NCBI GenBank assembly: GCA_934589225.1
Contig: CAKTNS010000003.1
Span: forward strand, 61,829-125,828
Length of the DNA stretch: 64,000 nt
Direction: 5' to 3'
DNA from: an uncultured Oscillospiraceae bacterium
GTDB taxonomy: Bacteria > Bacillota > Clostridia > Oscillospirales > Oscillospiraceae
Positions 34,539 to 43,759 of this stretch are shown piece by piece. Position 1 is the stretch's first letter; each line of letters begins with the position of its first letter. The position numbers and the translations under genes are program-made. The notes beneath the pieces were generated by a model. It did not search any database. It saw only the letters and a program-made list of their open reading frames with translations, and was not told the DNA's origin.

Positions 34539-34539
34539 G
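34501..34539 (-). terminator. Terminator of tRNA-Pro
   Basis: GAACACCAC/GTGGTGTTC stem; on the reverse strand, downstream of the tRNA, it ends in a T-run. Confidence 0.85.
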
Positions 34540-34540
34540 G

Positions 34541-34614
34541 TCCGAGTGACTGGATTCGAACCAGCGGCCTCTTGAACCCCATTCAAGCGCGATACCAAAC
34601 TTCGCCACACCCGG
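34541..34614 (-). tRNA. tRNA-Pro (GGG)
   Basis: 74 nt on the reverse strand. Acceptor CCGGGTG pairs with CACTCGG with one G-U, anticodon loop ATGGGGT gives GGG inside a five-base-pair stem CTTGA/TCAAG, T-loop TTCGAAT. CCA is not encoded. Consensus promoter upstream. Its 3' end has been copied into the adjacent tandem modules. Confidence 0.94.
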
Positions 34615-34647
34615 ATATTTACTTTGCTGTTCCCTGACAGCTTGGAT

Positions 34648-34676
34648 ATTCTAGCATAGTTTCCAGCAAATGTCAA
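34648..34676 (-). promoter_or_regulatory. Promoter of tRNA-Pro
   Basis: Reverse strand -35 TTGACA (34671-34676), 17-base spacer, -10 TAGAAT (34648-34653). Confidence 0.9.
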
Positions 34677-34759
34677 GGGCTTTTTCTTCTTTTTTCGCCG
34701 ATCCCCGGCAAGGTTTTTTCCTGCCGGGAATCGGGTGCGAAATGCTTTTGAATTTGGCC

Positions 34760-36337
34760 TTAACGGAAGCTTTTGACCCAGTTTAACAGGGAGTCCCGGT
34801 AGACGTTTTCCGCCACGTCCCGGTACATCCGGTCCGTCACGGGGCCGTTGGCCGCCAGCTTTGCCAGAATGGCCTGCTGCAGCTCCTCCACAGAGCATTC
34901 TTCATAGGGCTTTTGGGGGGCTTGCGGATTCAATTGCGCTTCCTCCTGGGTATCCACAGTCTTGCCTGGTACCGGCTCCTCCGGTGCCTCGTAGGCAATG
35001 GCTTCTACCTTGGGAAGCCCTTGTTCCATGCCCTCCGGCAGCCAGATCTCCGCCCCATAGGGCGGCAGCGTAACGGAAAGTGTTCCATCCTGCACGCAGA
35101 CGCACTGGCCCAACAGCCTCCCCCGGTAGGTTCCCTGGGAAAGGCCCCCCAGGGTCATGGACTGGCTCTGGGCCGTGTTATTGACCGTCACCAGCACCGT
35201 GGTTCCCTCGTAGGTTCTTGAGAAACCATAGGCTTGGGTGGTCAGGAATTTTTCTTCGTAGTCTCCATAGGACAGAGCCGAGACACTTCTGCGCAGATTT
35301 CCCAGAGCGGCAATGAGGCTGGCATGGGTGTTGCCCTCAAAGTCCTCCAGATGCAGCTCCGGCCGGAGAGAATCGTCAGAGCCCCGTTCCTTTTTCCCGG
35401 CGATACCAAATTCCGAGCCGTAGTACACCGAGGGGATCCCCGGCAGGGTAAACAGCAGCACATGGACCGGCAGAAAATTGCCCCGGGCGCTGAGCTTGGA
35501 GGCGATCCGCGCCACGTCGTGGTTATCTACAAAGTTATACAGCTTCCACCGGGTCTCCCGGACCGTGTGGGCGATTTCAAAATAGTTGTGGTCGTTGTGG
35601 CCGGAATACAGGGCCTTGTGCAGCCGATAATTGGTAACGCTGTGGAGCATTCCCGGGGCCAGCCAGCGGCCATAGTCCCCGTGGATGACCTCGCCCATGA
35701 GCCAGAAATCCTTTTTAAGCCCATCGGTGGTCTGCCGCAGGGCCGCCATAAAGTCAAAATCCAGCACATCCGCCGCATCCAGCCGCAGGCCGTCAATGCC
35801 GAACTCCGTGACCCAGAACCGAACGGAATCCAGCAGGTATTCCCGGACTTGAGGGTTGGAGAGGTTCAGCTTGGCCAGCAGATCATAGCCGCCCCAGTTT
35901 TCGTAGGAAAAGCCGTCGTGGAAGCTGTTGTCCCCGTCAAAGCGCACATTGCGGTACCAATCCCGGTAGGAAGATGTTTCCCGGTGCTCCCGCAGGTCCC
36001 GGAAGGCGAAGAAATCCCGGCCCGTATGGTTGAACACCCCGTCCAGCACCACCCGGACGCCCTGTTCATGGCAGTACGCCACAAAGGCCTTCAAATCTTC
36101 ATTGGTACCCAGGCGGCTGTCCAGCTTCCGGTAGTCCGTGGTCTCATAGCCGTGGCCCACGGATTCAAAGAGGGGGCCGATATACAGGGCACTGAAGCCC
36201 ATCTGCCGGATGTGGTCCACCCAGGGCCAGAGGGTGCGCAGCCGGGACACGGGGGCGCCGTAGTCATTTTGTTTGGGAGCCCCCGTCAGCCCCAGGGGGT
36301 AAATGTGATAAAAAATAGCTTCTTCATACCAGGCCAT
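34760..36337 (-). CDS. GH13 alpha-amylase family glycoside hydrolase
   Basis: Acts on alpha-glucans or maltodextrins, probably in the cytoplasm since no signal peptide is seen. 525 residues: barrel with VVLDGVFNHTGRD, catalytic Asp in GLRLDAADVL, acid Glu in LMGEVIHGD, and FVDNHDVAR. A beta domain follows, then about 100 extra residues (Glu/Pro/Gln-rich, then a helical end) beyond the usual family length. I start at the ATG at 36337, behind TTGGAGG. Precise substrate uncertain. Confidence 0.9.
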   Translation of the reverse strand: MAWYEEAIFYHIYPLGLTGAPKQNDYGAPVSRLRTLWPWVDHIRQMGFSALYIGPLFESVGHGYETTDYRKLDSRLGTNEDLKAFVAYCHEQGVRVVLDGVFNHTGRDFFAFRDLREHRETSSYRDWYRNVRFDGDNSFHDGFSYENWGGYDLLAKLNLSNPQVREYLLDSVRFWVTEFGIDGLRLDAADVLDFDFMAALRQTTDGLKKDFWLMGEVIHGDYGRWLAPGMLHSVTNYRLHKALYSGHNDHNYFEIAHTVRETRWKLYNFVDNHDVARIASKLSARGNFLPVHVLLFTLPGIPSVYYGSEFGIAGKKERGSDDSLRPELHLEDFEGNTHASLIAALGNLRRSVSALSYGDYEEKFLTTQAYGFSRTYEGTTVLVTVNNTAQSQSMTLGGLSQGTYRGRLLGQCVCVQDGTLSVTLPPYGAEIWLPEGMEQGLPKVEAIAYEAPEEPVPGKTVDTQEEAQLNPQAPQKPYEECSVEELQQAILAKLAANGPVTDRMYRDVAENVYRDSLLNWVKSFR

Positions 36338-36364
36338 TGGTTTTTCCTCCAATTCTGCTGTAAA

Positions 36365-37174
36365 TCATGGTTGCTTCCCCAGTTGCCAAAGCAGGGGCTC
36401 AAATTTAAGGCCATAGTTTCGGGTGTCCGTTTGGGCGGTCAGGGCAATGGCCCGGGCGGTAAAGTCGGAGGCCGCCACCGCCGACTCCCAAAGGGATTTT
36501 CCGGACAGCAGGTAGCCCGTCAGGCAGGCGGCGAACAGGTCTCCCGTACCGTGGTAGGTTCCGGGCAGCTTTTCATGGCGGTAAAACCGGACCGTCTCCC
36601 CTTCTTTCACCCCGAAGCCGGTCTGCCCTTCCCCGGAGACCGCCCCGGTGAGCACCGCCTTTTTCTGGGGCAGGGCCAGAAGCATGGCCCGGGCCGCCGA
36701 TTCGCTGCCGTCATCGGCAATGCCCGTTAAGAAGGAGGCCTCTGTCCGGTTGGGCAGCATCACATCCGCCCGCCCGCACAGGTCCCGCATTTTTTCGGCG
36801 TAGGCCCCATCCAGGCCCTTGTAAAACCGGCCACCATCGGCCATGGCCGGGTCCACCAGAACCAGGCCCCCGGGGGCAAGCAGCGCATCCAGCAGCTCGC
36901 ACACCGGCTCCACGTCCTCCGGTTTTCCCAGGTAACCCGTGAGAATGGCATCAAAGCGGATGCCCTCCCGCTGCCAATGTTCCCGGATGGGGGTGATGCT
37001 CTCGGTGAGCTGGCGCACATAGGGGCGAGAAAAGGCCGTATGGGTGGACAGCAGGGCCGTCGGCAGCAGACAGGTTTCCAGGCCGAAGGCAGAGAGCACC
37101 GGCAGCGCCACCGCCCCGGAGCACTGGCCCAGGCAGGATAAATCCTGCACCGTTAAAACACGTTTGTATTCCAT
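36365..37174 (-). CDS. Pyridoxal/pyridoxamine kinase family protein
   Basis: Phosphorylates vitamin B6 vitamers (salvage). 269 residues of ribokinase fold: RVLTVQDLSCLGQCSG at the start, LVDPAMADGGRFYKGL, LPNRTEASFLTG and catalytic GTGDLFAACLTGYLL. The start of the pyridoxamine kinase family (VLTVQDISCFGKCS-like) fits well. Second of a kinase pair, only three bases after the PfkB gene. Confidence 0.9.
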   Translation of the reverse strand: MEYKRVLTVQDLSCLGQCSGAVALPVLSAFGLETCLLPTALLSTHTAFSRPYVRQLTESITPIREHWQREGIRFDAILTGYLGKPEDVEPVCELLDALLAPGGLVLVDPAMADGGRFYKGLDGAYAEKMRDLCGRADVMLPNRTEASFLTGIADDGSESAARAMLLALPQKKAVLTGAVSGEGQTGFGVKEGETVRFYRHEKLPGTYHGTGDLFAACLTGYLLSGKSLWESAVAASDFTARAIALTAQTDTRNYGLKFEPLLWQLGKQP

Positions 37175-37177
37175 GGT

Positions 37178-38110
37178 TCAGTCCACCACATCCATATCCA
37201 GCCCCAGCTCTCTCGGCAGGAACCGGGGGCACACATTTTCCGTGGTAACGATCACGGAGGCCGCCAGGTAGGTGCCGATCTCGCAGGCCTCTTTCAGGCT
37301 CTTGCCGTAGGTCAGGCCCACGGAAAGACCGGCGCAGAAGGAATCCCCGGCACCGGTGGTGTCCTTGACCTCCACGGTCCGGGCGGGGCAGTAGCCCTTG
37401 TCCCCGTTGCAGTCCGCGTAAACCGCCCCCTGGGACCCCAGGGTCACCACCAGTTTGGGGATTTGAGCCTGGATCACCCGCCGGGAGATCATCTCCACCA
37501 GCTCCTGGGGGGTGTTCTCCGAAAAGTCCGTGCAGAACAGCAGCCCCGCCTCCTGGATATTGCAGACAAAGGCGGAGAGCTCCTTCAAAAAGTCCCGGCG
37601 TTCCAGGCCGATGCTCATATTGGCCACCACACCGTAAACCGGCTTCCCGTATTTTTTTGCCAGGGACAAGGTCTTTTTCACAATGGCCTTGTCCATATCC
37701 ACTTCAATAACAATGCTGTCGGCCTGGGAGAAAATCTCGTCTCCCTTCTCTTCCAGAATGTTCAAAATGGGCATCAGGTTGGGCCGCTTGGAAATGGAGG
37801 CCACCACATCCCCCTCGTGGTCAAAGACCGCCAGCCAGGTGCCCATGCCGTCCGGGACCTGGCGCATATATTGGGTGTCCACCTTGTGATTTTTCAGTCT
37901 GCGGATCACATCGGCCCCTACGGCGGTATCGTCCACCAAGCTGACAAAGGTGGGCCGGAGCTCACAGTTTGCAATGTCCTCCGTAACATTTCTGGACACA
38001 CCACCGTAAATCTGCTCCACCCGCCCGGCGTTGCGGCCTGCGGGGATATAAATTCCCTCCGGATAACCCTTGATGTCCACGAAGACTGCACCCAAAACAA
38101 CAATTCCCAT
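37178..38110 (-). CDS. PfkB family carbohydrate or nucleoside kinase
   Basis: 310 residues: GGVSRNVTEDIANC is the substrate-side motif, VTLGSQGAVYA and DTTGAGDSFCAGLSVGL carry the catalytic Asp and anion hole. Likely pseudouridine-kinase-like or sugar kinase; the exact substrate is not readable. First gene of the kinase pair, with its own promoter. No tail truncation. Confidence 0.88.
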   Translation of the reverse strand: MGIVVLGAVFVDIKGYPEGIYIPAGRNAGRVEQIYGGVSRNVTEDIANCELRPTFVSLVDDTAVGADVIRRLKNHKVDTQYMRQVPDGMGTWLAVFDHEGDVVASISKRPNLMPILNILEEKGDEIFSQADSIVIEVDMDKAIVKKTLSLAKKYGKPVYGVVANMSIGLERRDFLKELSAFVCNIQEAGLLFCTDFSENTPQELVEMISRRVIQAQIPKLVVTLGSQGAVYADCNGDKGYCPARTVEVKDTTGAGDSFCAGLSVGLTYGKSLKEACEIGTYLAASVIVTTENVCPRFLPRELGLDMDVVD

Positions 38111-38140
38111 GGGAAAAACCTCTCTTTACTGTTTGCCTCT

Positions 38141-38168
38141 ATTATACAGATTTTTCAGGGCTTTGCAA
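38141..38168 (-). promoter_or_regulatory. Promoter of the kinase operon
   Basis: Reverse strand -35 TTGCAA (38163-38168), 16-base spacer, -10 TATAAT (38141-38146). Confidence 0.75.
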
Positions 38169-38339
38169 TGATTTTAAGAGCTTCATCGGTGGGAGACTGG
38201 ATAATTGCATGAGTAAATAAGTTATGTCAGCATGGAGTAAAGACGATAGGTACTGCATCAGCCTAAAAACCGAAATGTCTAAAACCTCGGACGGGAAGTT
38301 GCAGCCACAAAATTGTCTTATTTGTCCTCTGGATACTTG
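38169..38339. other. Intergenic region between divergent genes
   Basis: About 170 bases without a gene or named RNA. It contains short pairings but no riboswitch I recognise. Confidence 0.5.
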
Positions 38340-38368
38340 TTGACAGCAACAACTTTCGGTGCTATGAT
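38340..38368 (+). promoter_or_regulatory. Promoter of the secreted repeat protein
   Basis: Consensus TTGACA (38340-38345), 17-base spacer, TATGAT (38363-38368). Confidence 0.82.
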
Positions 38369-38423
38369 TGCATTATATGGTAGGAAGACTCTGCCAAAAA
38401 ACACAGAAAGAGGAGTGATTCCT

Positions 38424-41066
38424 ATGAAACAGCGTTTTCGTTGGCTGTTTGTCATGCTGTCTGTCTGTATGATTATAACCATGTTGCCGGTTCAGTCCCT
38501 AGCCACCCAGCAGACATTTACTGACAAATACGGAACCTGGGCCTATGAGGAGGAAGCCGACGGCAGCATTACCATCGTTTCTTTTCAATCCACTAGAAAG
38601 AACATTGTCGTTCCAAACTCCATCAACGGTAAGCCCGTCCGGAATCTGGGAGATGGCCTGTTCCGGGACCGGAACGACCTAACCATGATCGTAATCCCCT
38701 ACGGTATTACCACTATCGGCAATGACGTGTTCTCCGGCTGTGCAAAGCTGGAAAAGGTCACCCTACCACAGTCCCTGAAAGCTATTGGCGACAGCGCATT
38801 TTCCAACTGCGCCAATCTGCTGGATGTGTTTCTCCCCTCCTCCGTCACGAAGTTTGGCAAGAATTTGTTTGTATGCAGTCCTAAAGTGAATGTGCGCTGC
38901 GATATTCATTCCCCAGCAGCGGAATATCTGAAGGAAAACGCCAAGGATATCCACAGTTTCACCCTGATTGACGTGACACCTCCGCAGTCCACCACACCGC
39001 CTGTCAGCAACGGCAGTGATGTAACGCCAACCGTCCAGGGCAAGCTGGTCTGTTACCAGTTTGGTCGAAACATCAATGGTCAGCGTGAATTCACTGTAAT
39101 ACTCATTGACACCATGCCCGATATGGACCTGATGCAATATTTGAAAGTCACAGACGGTCCTGATGGCAACACCCGCACAGAACTGGATTCCAAGGTCTTG
39201 GAGTTGATGAATCAACGCTTCCACTTGGTATCCCTCACCCAGTGGGACGGCAAAACCAGCACCGATATTCCCCTCAAAAGCAAGAACCTTTCTGCCTACC
39301 ATAGCTTCGATCATGTGCAAGATGGCGGTCAATGGATCACTATTGTCAACTATGTTCTGGTGCTACCGCTGGATTCAGAGCAGATTGCCAACGGCAGCCT
39401 GAGCTGTATGCTCTTCTCTGCTGACAACAAGCTGTTGTCCTATGATCTTGACAAATACTATGAAAAGGACAGCGTTGTTAAAGAGAATCCCCAGACCTAT
39501 TATATCTATTCATTCAATCAAGAGCGATATGAAACGTACTATGCCGATGGCGAACTGATTCATGGGTACAACTATAAGTATGCCGAGGCCAACAAACACG
39601 CCATCGGTGGCGCCAGCGTACAGGGTTCCGTCCGTAGCGGCATTTCTGCTGATAAACAAGATTTGACTAAGAAAGTCACATCAGTTTCGCTTGGACACAT
39701 AATCGCAGCAGCCGAACTTAATAAAACCGTCTACAATGTCCCCTCTGAAAATGGCATCACTAGGCGAAAAAGCGTTTACATCGACAGTTTTTCTAGTAAC
39801 CGTCACCTATCTGAATTTCGTAAATCTATCAATTTCCAGGAAAACGACAACATCGCATCCTCACATTATAACTCCAGCACCCTCAAGGATGATGGTACCC
39901 GCCACACTTTTTCGGGTAGCTACACGAACACCCACCAATGGGAATCGTCAGATATCTTCCAAGATGATCATTGTAGTACCAAGTACGAATCACACCATAC
40001 CGGGTGCGATGAGGTGTTTTACAACAATACCGTAGTTCGTGCCGATAGCATGTACGAAAACTCTGCGCCCGTCTTCCCCAACGAGCCGGATGAGCGTAAG
40101 AATTATGTAAGCACAAAACATTACGAAGCAACTGGCAATCTTCATACAGAAATTACCTCCACCAATCTGACCACCGGACAGGTGAAAAGCAGTGTTCAGG
40201 ATACTCAGTCCCTTGCAATGGAACACCACATCTTCATCCGGGATACCGGGAAGTTTGTGGGCTGGGATTGGAATTGGAACAATAACTCATTTGCTTCCGT
40301 AAACGACCCATCCTCCAAATATGATTCTTCGGATTATAGCGTTACGGAGTATCAGTACGACAGTACAACCGACACCTGGACCAAAACTGAGGTACATGTC
40401 AACGCCCGTGGTGCCAATACCGCAAATCCAGAGGATTTCAGAGAGCAGTATTTCAGTGGCAAACTCGAAAGCTGCTATACAAATATCTGGAAGTGGAAAT
40501 TCGATTCCACCACTGCATCCGGTTCCGCCAACTGGCTCATGTTATCTTTCGACGATACCGCAAACCCAGATGCTGCCACCATCCTCAAGGGTGACAGCAC
40601 CGTAACCGACGAAAACGGCAACAACATCAAGCAATCGGATACTGAGAAGGAAATGCTGGAAATTGGCAAGGATGTAGAAACCACTCTGAAAAAAGACGAT
40701 CTAGAGCAAATTTTTGAAGATGCTGTGGACAAAATTCCCGATGGTGCCGATGTTCTAGACCAGGCCCAGGATATCTTTGATACCCAAACGCCCCCTGAAA
40801 GTAACACTGATGATCAGATTGAGTGTGTTCCCGCCCCGGATGGCAGTTTTGAAATTATTGTTACCCCAGGCGAATCTGTCTCTCAGGCCGAAGAAACCAT
40901 GCTCCAGGAACCCGCAACTGAAGTCTCCGAGGCCGAGATAGAGGTAGCAGAGAAGTCTGCAACTGAGGAACCCCAGGCAGAAGAAACTGTGGTCAATGAA
41001 ACCGCAATTGAAGGCCACAATGCCGAAAAAGCTGTGGCAGAAGTAATCGAAACCGAAACAAATTGA
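38424..41066 (+). CDS. Secreted BspA-like leucine-rich repeat protein
   Basis: 880 residues. Signal peptide (about 1-27, ending in QSLA-T). Residues about 30-170 hold LRR_5 repeats of the BspA type, e.g. VIPYGITTIGNDVFSGCAKL and FSNCANLLDVFLPSSVTKFG. The large middle (about 190-790) is not recognised. The last about 90 residues repeat Glu/Ala/Thr/Val blocks such as EVSEAEIEVAEK. No LPxTG or membrane anchor is visible, so secretion or non-covalent binding is expected. Lower GC and different codon use from neighbours suggest transfer. Possible adhesin. Confidence 0.8.
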   Translation: MKQRFRWLFVMLSVCMIITMLPVQSLATQQTFTDKYGTWAYEEEADGSITIVSFQSTRKNIVVPNSINGKPVRNLGDGLFRDRNDLTMIVIPYGITTIGNDVFSGCAKLEKVTLPQSLKAIGDSAFSNCANLLDVFLPSSVTKFGKNLFVCSPKVNVRCDIHSPAAEYLKENAKDIHSFTLIDVTPPQSTTPPVSNGSDVTPTVQGKLVCYQFGRNINGQREFTVILIDTMPDMDLMQYLKVTDGPDGNTRTELDSKVLELMNQRFHLVSLTQWDGKTSTDIPLKSKNLSAYHSFDHVQDGGQWITIVNYVLVLPLDSEQIANGSLSCMLFSADNKLLSYDLDKYYEKDSVVKENPQTYYIYSFNQERYETYYADGELIHGYNYKYAEANKHAIGGASVQGSVRSGISADKQDLTKKVTSVSLGHIIAAAELNKTVYNVPSENGITRRKSVYIDSFSSNRHLSEFRKSINFQENDNIASSHYNSSTLKDDGTRHTFSGSYTNTHQWESSDIFQDDHCSTKYESHHTGCDEVFYNNTVVRADSMYENSAPVFPNEPDERKNYVSTKHYEATGNLHTEITSTNLTTGQVKSSVQDTQSLAMEHHIFIRDTGKFVGWDWNWNNNSFASVNDPSSKYDSSDYSVTEYQYDSTTDTWTKTEVHVNARGANTANPEDFREQYFSGKLESCYTNIWKWKFDSTTASGSANWLMLSFDDTANPDAATILKGDSTVTDENGNNIKQSDTEKEMLEIGKDVETTLKKDDLEQIFEDAVDKIPDGADVLDQAQDIFDTQTPPESNTDDQIECVPAPDGSFEIIVTPGESVSQAEETMLQEPATEVSEAEIEVAEKSATEEPQAEETVVNETAIEGHNAEKAVAEVIETETN

Positions 41067-41081
41067 TTCCTCAAGTCCCAT

Positions 41082-41116
41082 AAAAATGGCAGGCACTTTA
41101 GTGTCTGCCATTTTTT
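41082..41116 (+). terminator. Terminator of the repeat protein gene
   Basis: AAAATGGCAGGCAC pairs with GTGTCTGCCATTTT; T-run follows. Confidence 0.9.
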
Positions 41117-41308
41117 CAGAAATAGTGCTCAGCATTCGAAAGGTCACAGATAAGTCAAAGGAAAAATCCCAGTGAAGAAAATGTGTTTTGCTGTCAGTAT
41201 CTATTCAACTACGCTTCTTAATAGCATTCTCAATACAAAAAATGAGGTGCCTAAAGCTGAGGATAAAAACGCATTCGTGCAATTGTAGTGTGGGAGAAAG
41301 GAAACTTA

Positions 41309-41337
41309 TGGACAAATGGGTGAAAATATGGTATATT
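41309..41337 (+). promoter_or_regulatory. Promoter of the DJ-1-mltG-U32 operon
   Basis: -35 TGGACA (41309-41314), 17-base spacer, -10 TATATT (41332-41337). Confidence 0.7.
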
Positions 41338-41410
41338 GTGATGTAATTGAAATTTTGCCCCATAATATCGGGCAGACTAAGGATAACCACCATATGAAGG
41401 AGGTATCATC

Positions 41411-41956
41411 ATGGTATATGTACTGTTGGGCACCGGTTTTGAAGAAGTAGAGGCTCTGGCTCCCGTAGATCTTTTGCGGCGGGCGGGAATCCAGGTTCAG
41501 ACCGTGGGCATCACCGGGAAAATGGTTTACGGCAGCCACCGTATTGGGGTGGAAGCCGATATTCTTCCGGAGGAAATGGATTTGGATGCCATGGAAATGA
41601 TCGTGTTACCCGGAGGTCTGGGCGGCGTTGCCAGCGCCCGGGCCAGCCAAGCGGCGCTGGATGCCTTGCGCTGGGGCTGGGAGCATAACCGTTTTGTGGC
41701 GGCCATTTGCGCCGGGCCTACGGTTCTTGCCGATCTGGGCATTCCCGAGGGCCGCAGGGCCACTTGCTTTCCCGGCTGCGAAGGCCAGATGGGGAAGGCC
41801 CAGATGGTAGCCGATGCCGCCTGTGTGCGGGATGGCCGCCTGATCACCGGCACCTCCGCAGGCTGCGCCATTCCCTTTGCCCTGGCCCTGATTGAAGCCC
41901 TGAAGGGGCAGCCGGAGGCAGAACGCATCGCCCAGCAAATCGTGATTCGTACCTAA
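41411..41956 (+). CDS. DJ-1/PfpI family protein
   Basis: 181 residues. VYVLLGTGFEEVEALAPVDLLRRAG is the start of the family, the nucleophile elbow is AAICAGPTVLA and the late TGTSAGCAIPFALALIEAL motif fits DJ-1/ThiJ proteins (glyoxalase or deglycase-like, redox-sensitive Cys). GAGG precedes the ATG. First gene of an operon with mltG and the U32 protein. Confidence 0.93.
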   Translation: MVYVLLGTGFEEVEALAPVDLLRRAGIQVQTVGITGKMVYGSHRIGVEADILPEEMDLDAMEMIVLPGGLGGVASARASQAALDALRWGWEHNRFVAAICAGPTVLADLGIPEGRRATCFPGCEGQMGKAQMVADAACVRDGRLITGTSAGCAIPFALALIEALKGQPEAERIAQQIVIRT

Positions 41957-41968
41957 AGGAGCAAGCCC

Positions 41969-43759
41969 ATGCAAGACAATCCCAACGAAAAGAAGAAGCC
42001 CCGCTTTCTGTCTGAAAACGGGGAGAAGGCCCTGGGAAAAGGGGGCTACAAAGGCCGTTTTCTGAACGATCCACCGGCGACAGAAGAGGCCCCGGAAGCA
42101 CCGGATCAGCTTCCCCCGGTGACCGCCGATGACTTTCTGTCCCAGGTCACAGAGCCGGAAGAGACGGTAGAGGCCACCCAGGACGAAAACACCGTATCGG
42201 AAAACACGGTGCCTTTGGAGGGTGACATTCTTACAGGAGAGGCCCTGCCGGAGGATGGCCAGAATCTGTTCCCGGGGGAAGACCCCGGGGACGTTCCCCC
42301 GGAATCCGAGGATTTTTCCTTTGACCACGAGGCTACCCCTCATGCCAATGAGGCCTCTATACCAGCCGAGGACATTCCGGATTATTCCATGCCGGAAGAC
42401 GGCGCTGACATTGTGCTGCCGGAGGAATACGGCGATTTCACCTTGCCGGAAGACGAGGGAGATGCCCAACCGGAGGAGCACCGGGTTCTGACCCCCTCGG
42501 ACTTTGCCCAGCAGCTTTCCAACCCTCAAACCCAGGACGACCAAGATTTTGAGGAGATGTTCACCGCCCAGCCGGAGCCGGAGGAGCCCCAGGTGCCTGT
42601 CCGGACCCATCCGGCCAAAAAGGGGCGGCCCAAGCGGCGCAGCGCCGAGGGTCTATTGGGCATTCCCAATATCCTTGTGACGGTGGTGTGGATCGCCATT
42701 ACCCTGGCCATTGGTGTGACCCTGGGGCGCATGGCCTGGATGTGCGCGGCGGATGTTCTGGCCTTTGGCCGGGAGGATCACAAGGTCACCGTGACCATTT
42801 CCTCCACCGATGACATTGACGCCGTTGCCACCAAGCTGAAAAACGCCAATCTGATCCGCTACCCCGGCCTGTTCAAGCTCTACGCCAGCTTCGCCGTAGA
42901 CGACGGAGACATTCAGCCCGGCATTTGGGACCTGAACACCCTGTATGACTACCATGCCCTGGTGGAGATGATGTCTCCCAGCTCCCAGCGCAGTGTCATT
43001 ACCATTATGATCCCCGAGGGCTACAGCTGCCGTCAGATCTTTGAGCTGTTACAGGAGAAGCGGGTATGCACCGTGGAGAGCCTGGAAAGCTACGCGGCCT
43101 CCGGGGAGCTGGAGGACTACTGGTTCCTGGAAGGACGGGAGCGGGGCAGCAAATACTGCCTGGAGGGCTACCTCTTCCCGGATACCTATGAGTTCTACAC
43201 CAACGACACCGCCCAGAACGTTCTGACCAAGATGCTCAACAACTTTGACAAGCGTGTTGACGAAAGCATTACCGGTCAGCTGGAAAGCCTGAACGCCCAC
43301 ATCAGCAAGATGATGGAGGGTGACGGACGGAGCGCCGACTATATCGCCAGCCACCAGATGACCATGGCCGATGTGATCACCGTGGCCTCCCTGATTGAAA
43401 AGGAAAGCGCCAGCGCCGAGGAAAGCTACACCGTCGCCTCTGTCATTTACAACCGTCTCTACGCCTGGAACGGTACCCCGGCCTACCTGAACATTGACGC
43501 CTCCGTCATCTATGCCCTGGGCGGCAAGACCGACCTGACCCAGGAGGACCTGGCAACCCAGAGCCCCTACAACACCTATCTGAACGTGGGCCTGACCCCG
43601 GGCCCCATTACGAACCCGGGCCTCAACAGCATCAAGGCCGCTCTGGAGCCCCAGGACACGGGCTACTACTACTATATTCTGGACCCCGCCACCGGAACCC
43701 ACCACTTCTCCTCTACCCTGGAGGAACACGAAGCTTTCCGGGAGGCCATCCGTGGATAA
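41969..43759 (+). CDS. mltG: Endolytic murein transglycosylase MltG
   Basis: Cuts nascent glycan strands and sets their length. 596 residues: acidic, Pro-rich cytoplasmic part of about 210 residues (unusually long), one membrane segment (about 225-250), then the YceG domain with GYLFPDTYEFY, VASLIEKESA (catalytic Glu) and YNTYLNVGLTPGPITNPG. The next gene starts at GTG inside its end. Confidence 0.95.
   Translation: MQDNPNEKKKPRFLSENGEKALGKGGYKGRFLNDPPATEEAPEAPDQLPPVTADDFLSQVTEPEETVEATQDENTVSENTVPLEGDILTGEALPEDGQNLFPGEDPGDVPPESEDFSFDHEATPHANEASIPAEDIPDYSMPEDGADIVLPEEYGDFTLPEDEGDAQPEEHRVLTPSDFAQQLSNPQTQDDQDFEEMFTAQPEPEEPQVPVRTHPAKKGRPKRRSAEGLLGIPNILVTVVWIAITLAIGVTLGRMAWMCAADVLAFGREDHKVTVTISSTDDIDAVATKLKNANLIRYPGLFKLYASFAVDDGDIQPGIWDLNTLYDYHALVEMMSPSSQRSVITIMIPEGYSCRQIFELLQEKRVCTVESLESYAASGELEDYWFLEGRERGSKYCLEGYLFPDTYEFYTNDTAQNVLTKMLNNFDKRVDESITGQLESLNAHISKMMEGDGRSADYIASHQMTMADVITVASLIEKESASAEESYTVASVIYNRLYAWNGTPAYLNIDASVIYALGGKTDLTQEDLATQSPYNTYLNVGLTPGPITNPGLNSIKAALEPQDTGYYYYILDPATGTHHFSSTLEEHEAFREAIRG

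Noticed and set aside
34069..34608. 179-codon reverse frame over the tRNA-Pro repeats
   Set aside because: Consists of palindromic and tRNA sequence; apparent peptide repeats come from the DNA repeats.
38169..38339. Possible riboswitch before the LRR gene
   Set aside because: No conserved core of any named class could be matched by eye.
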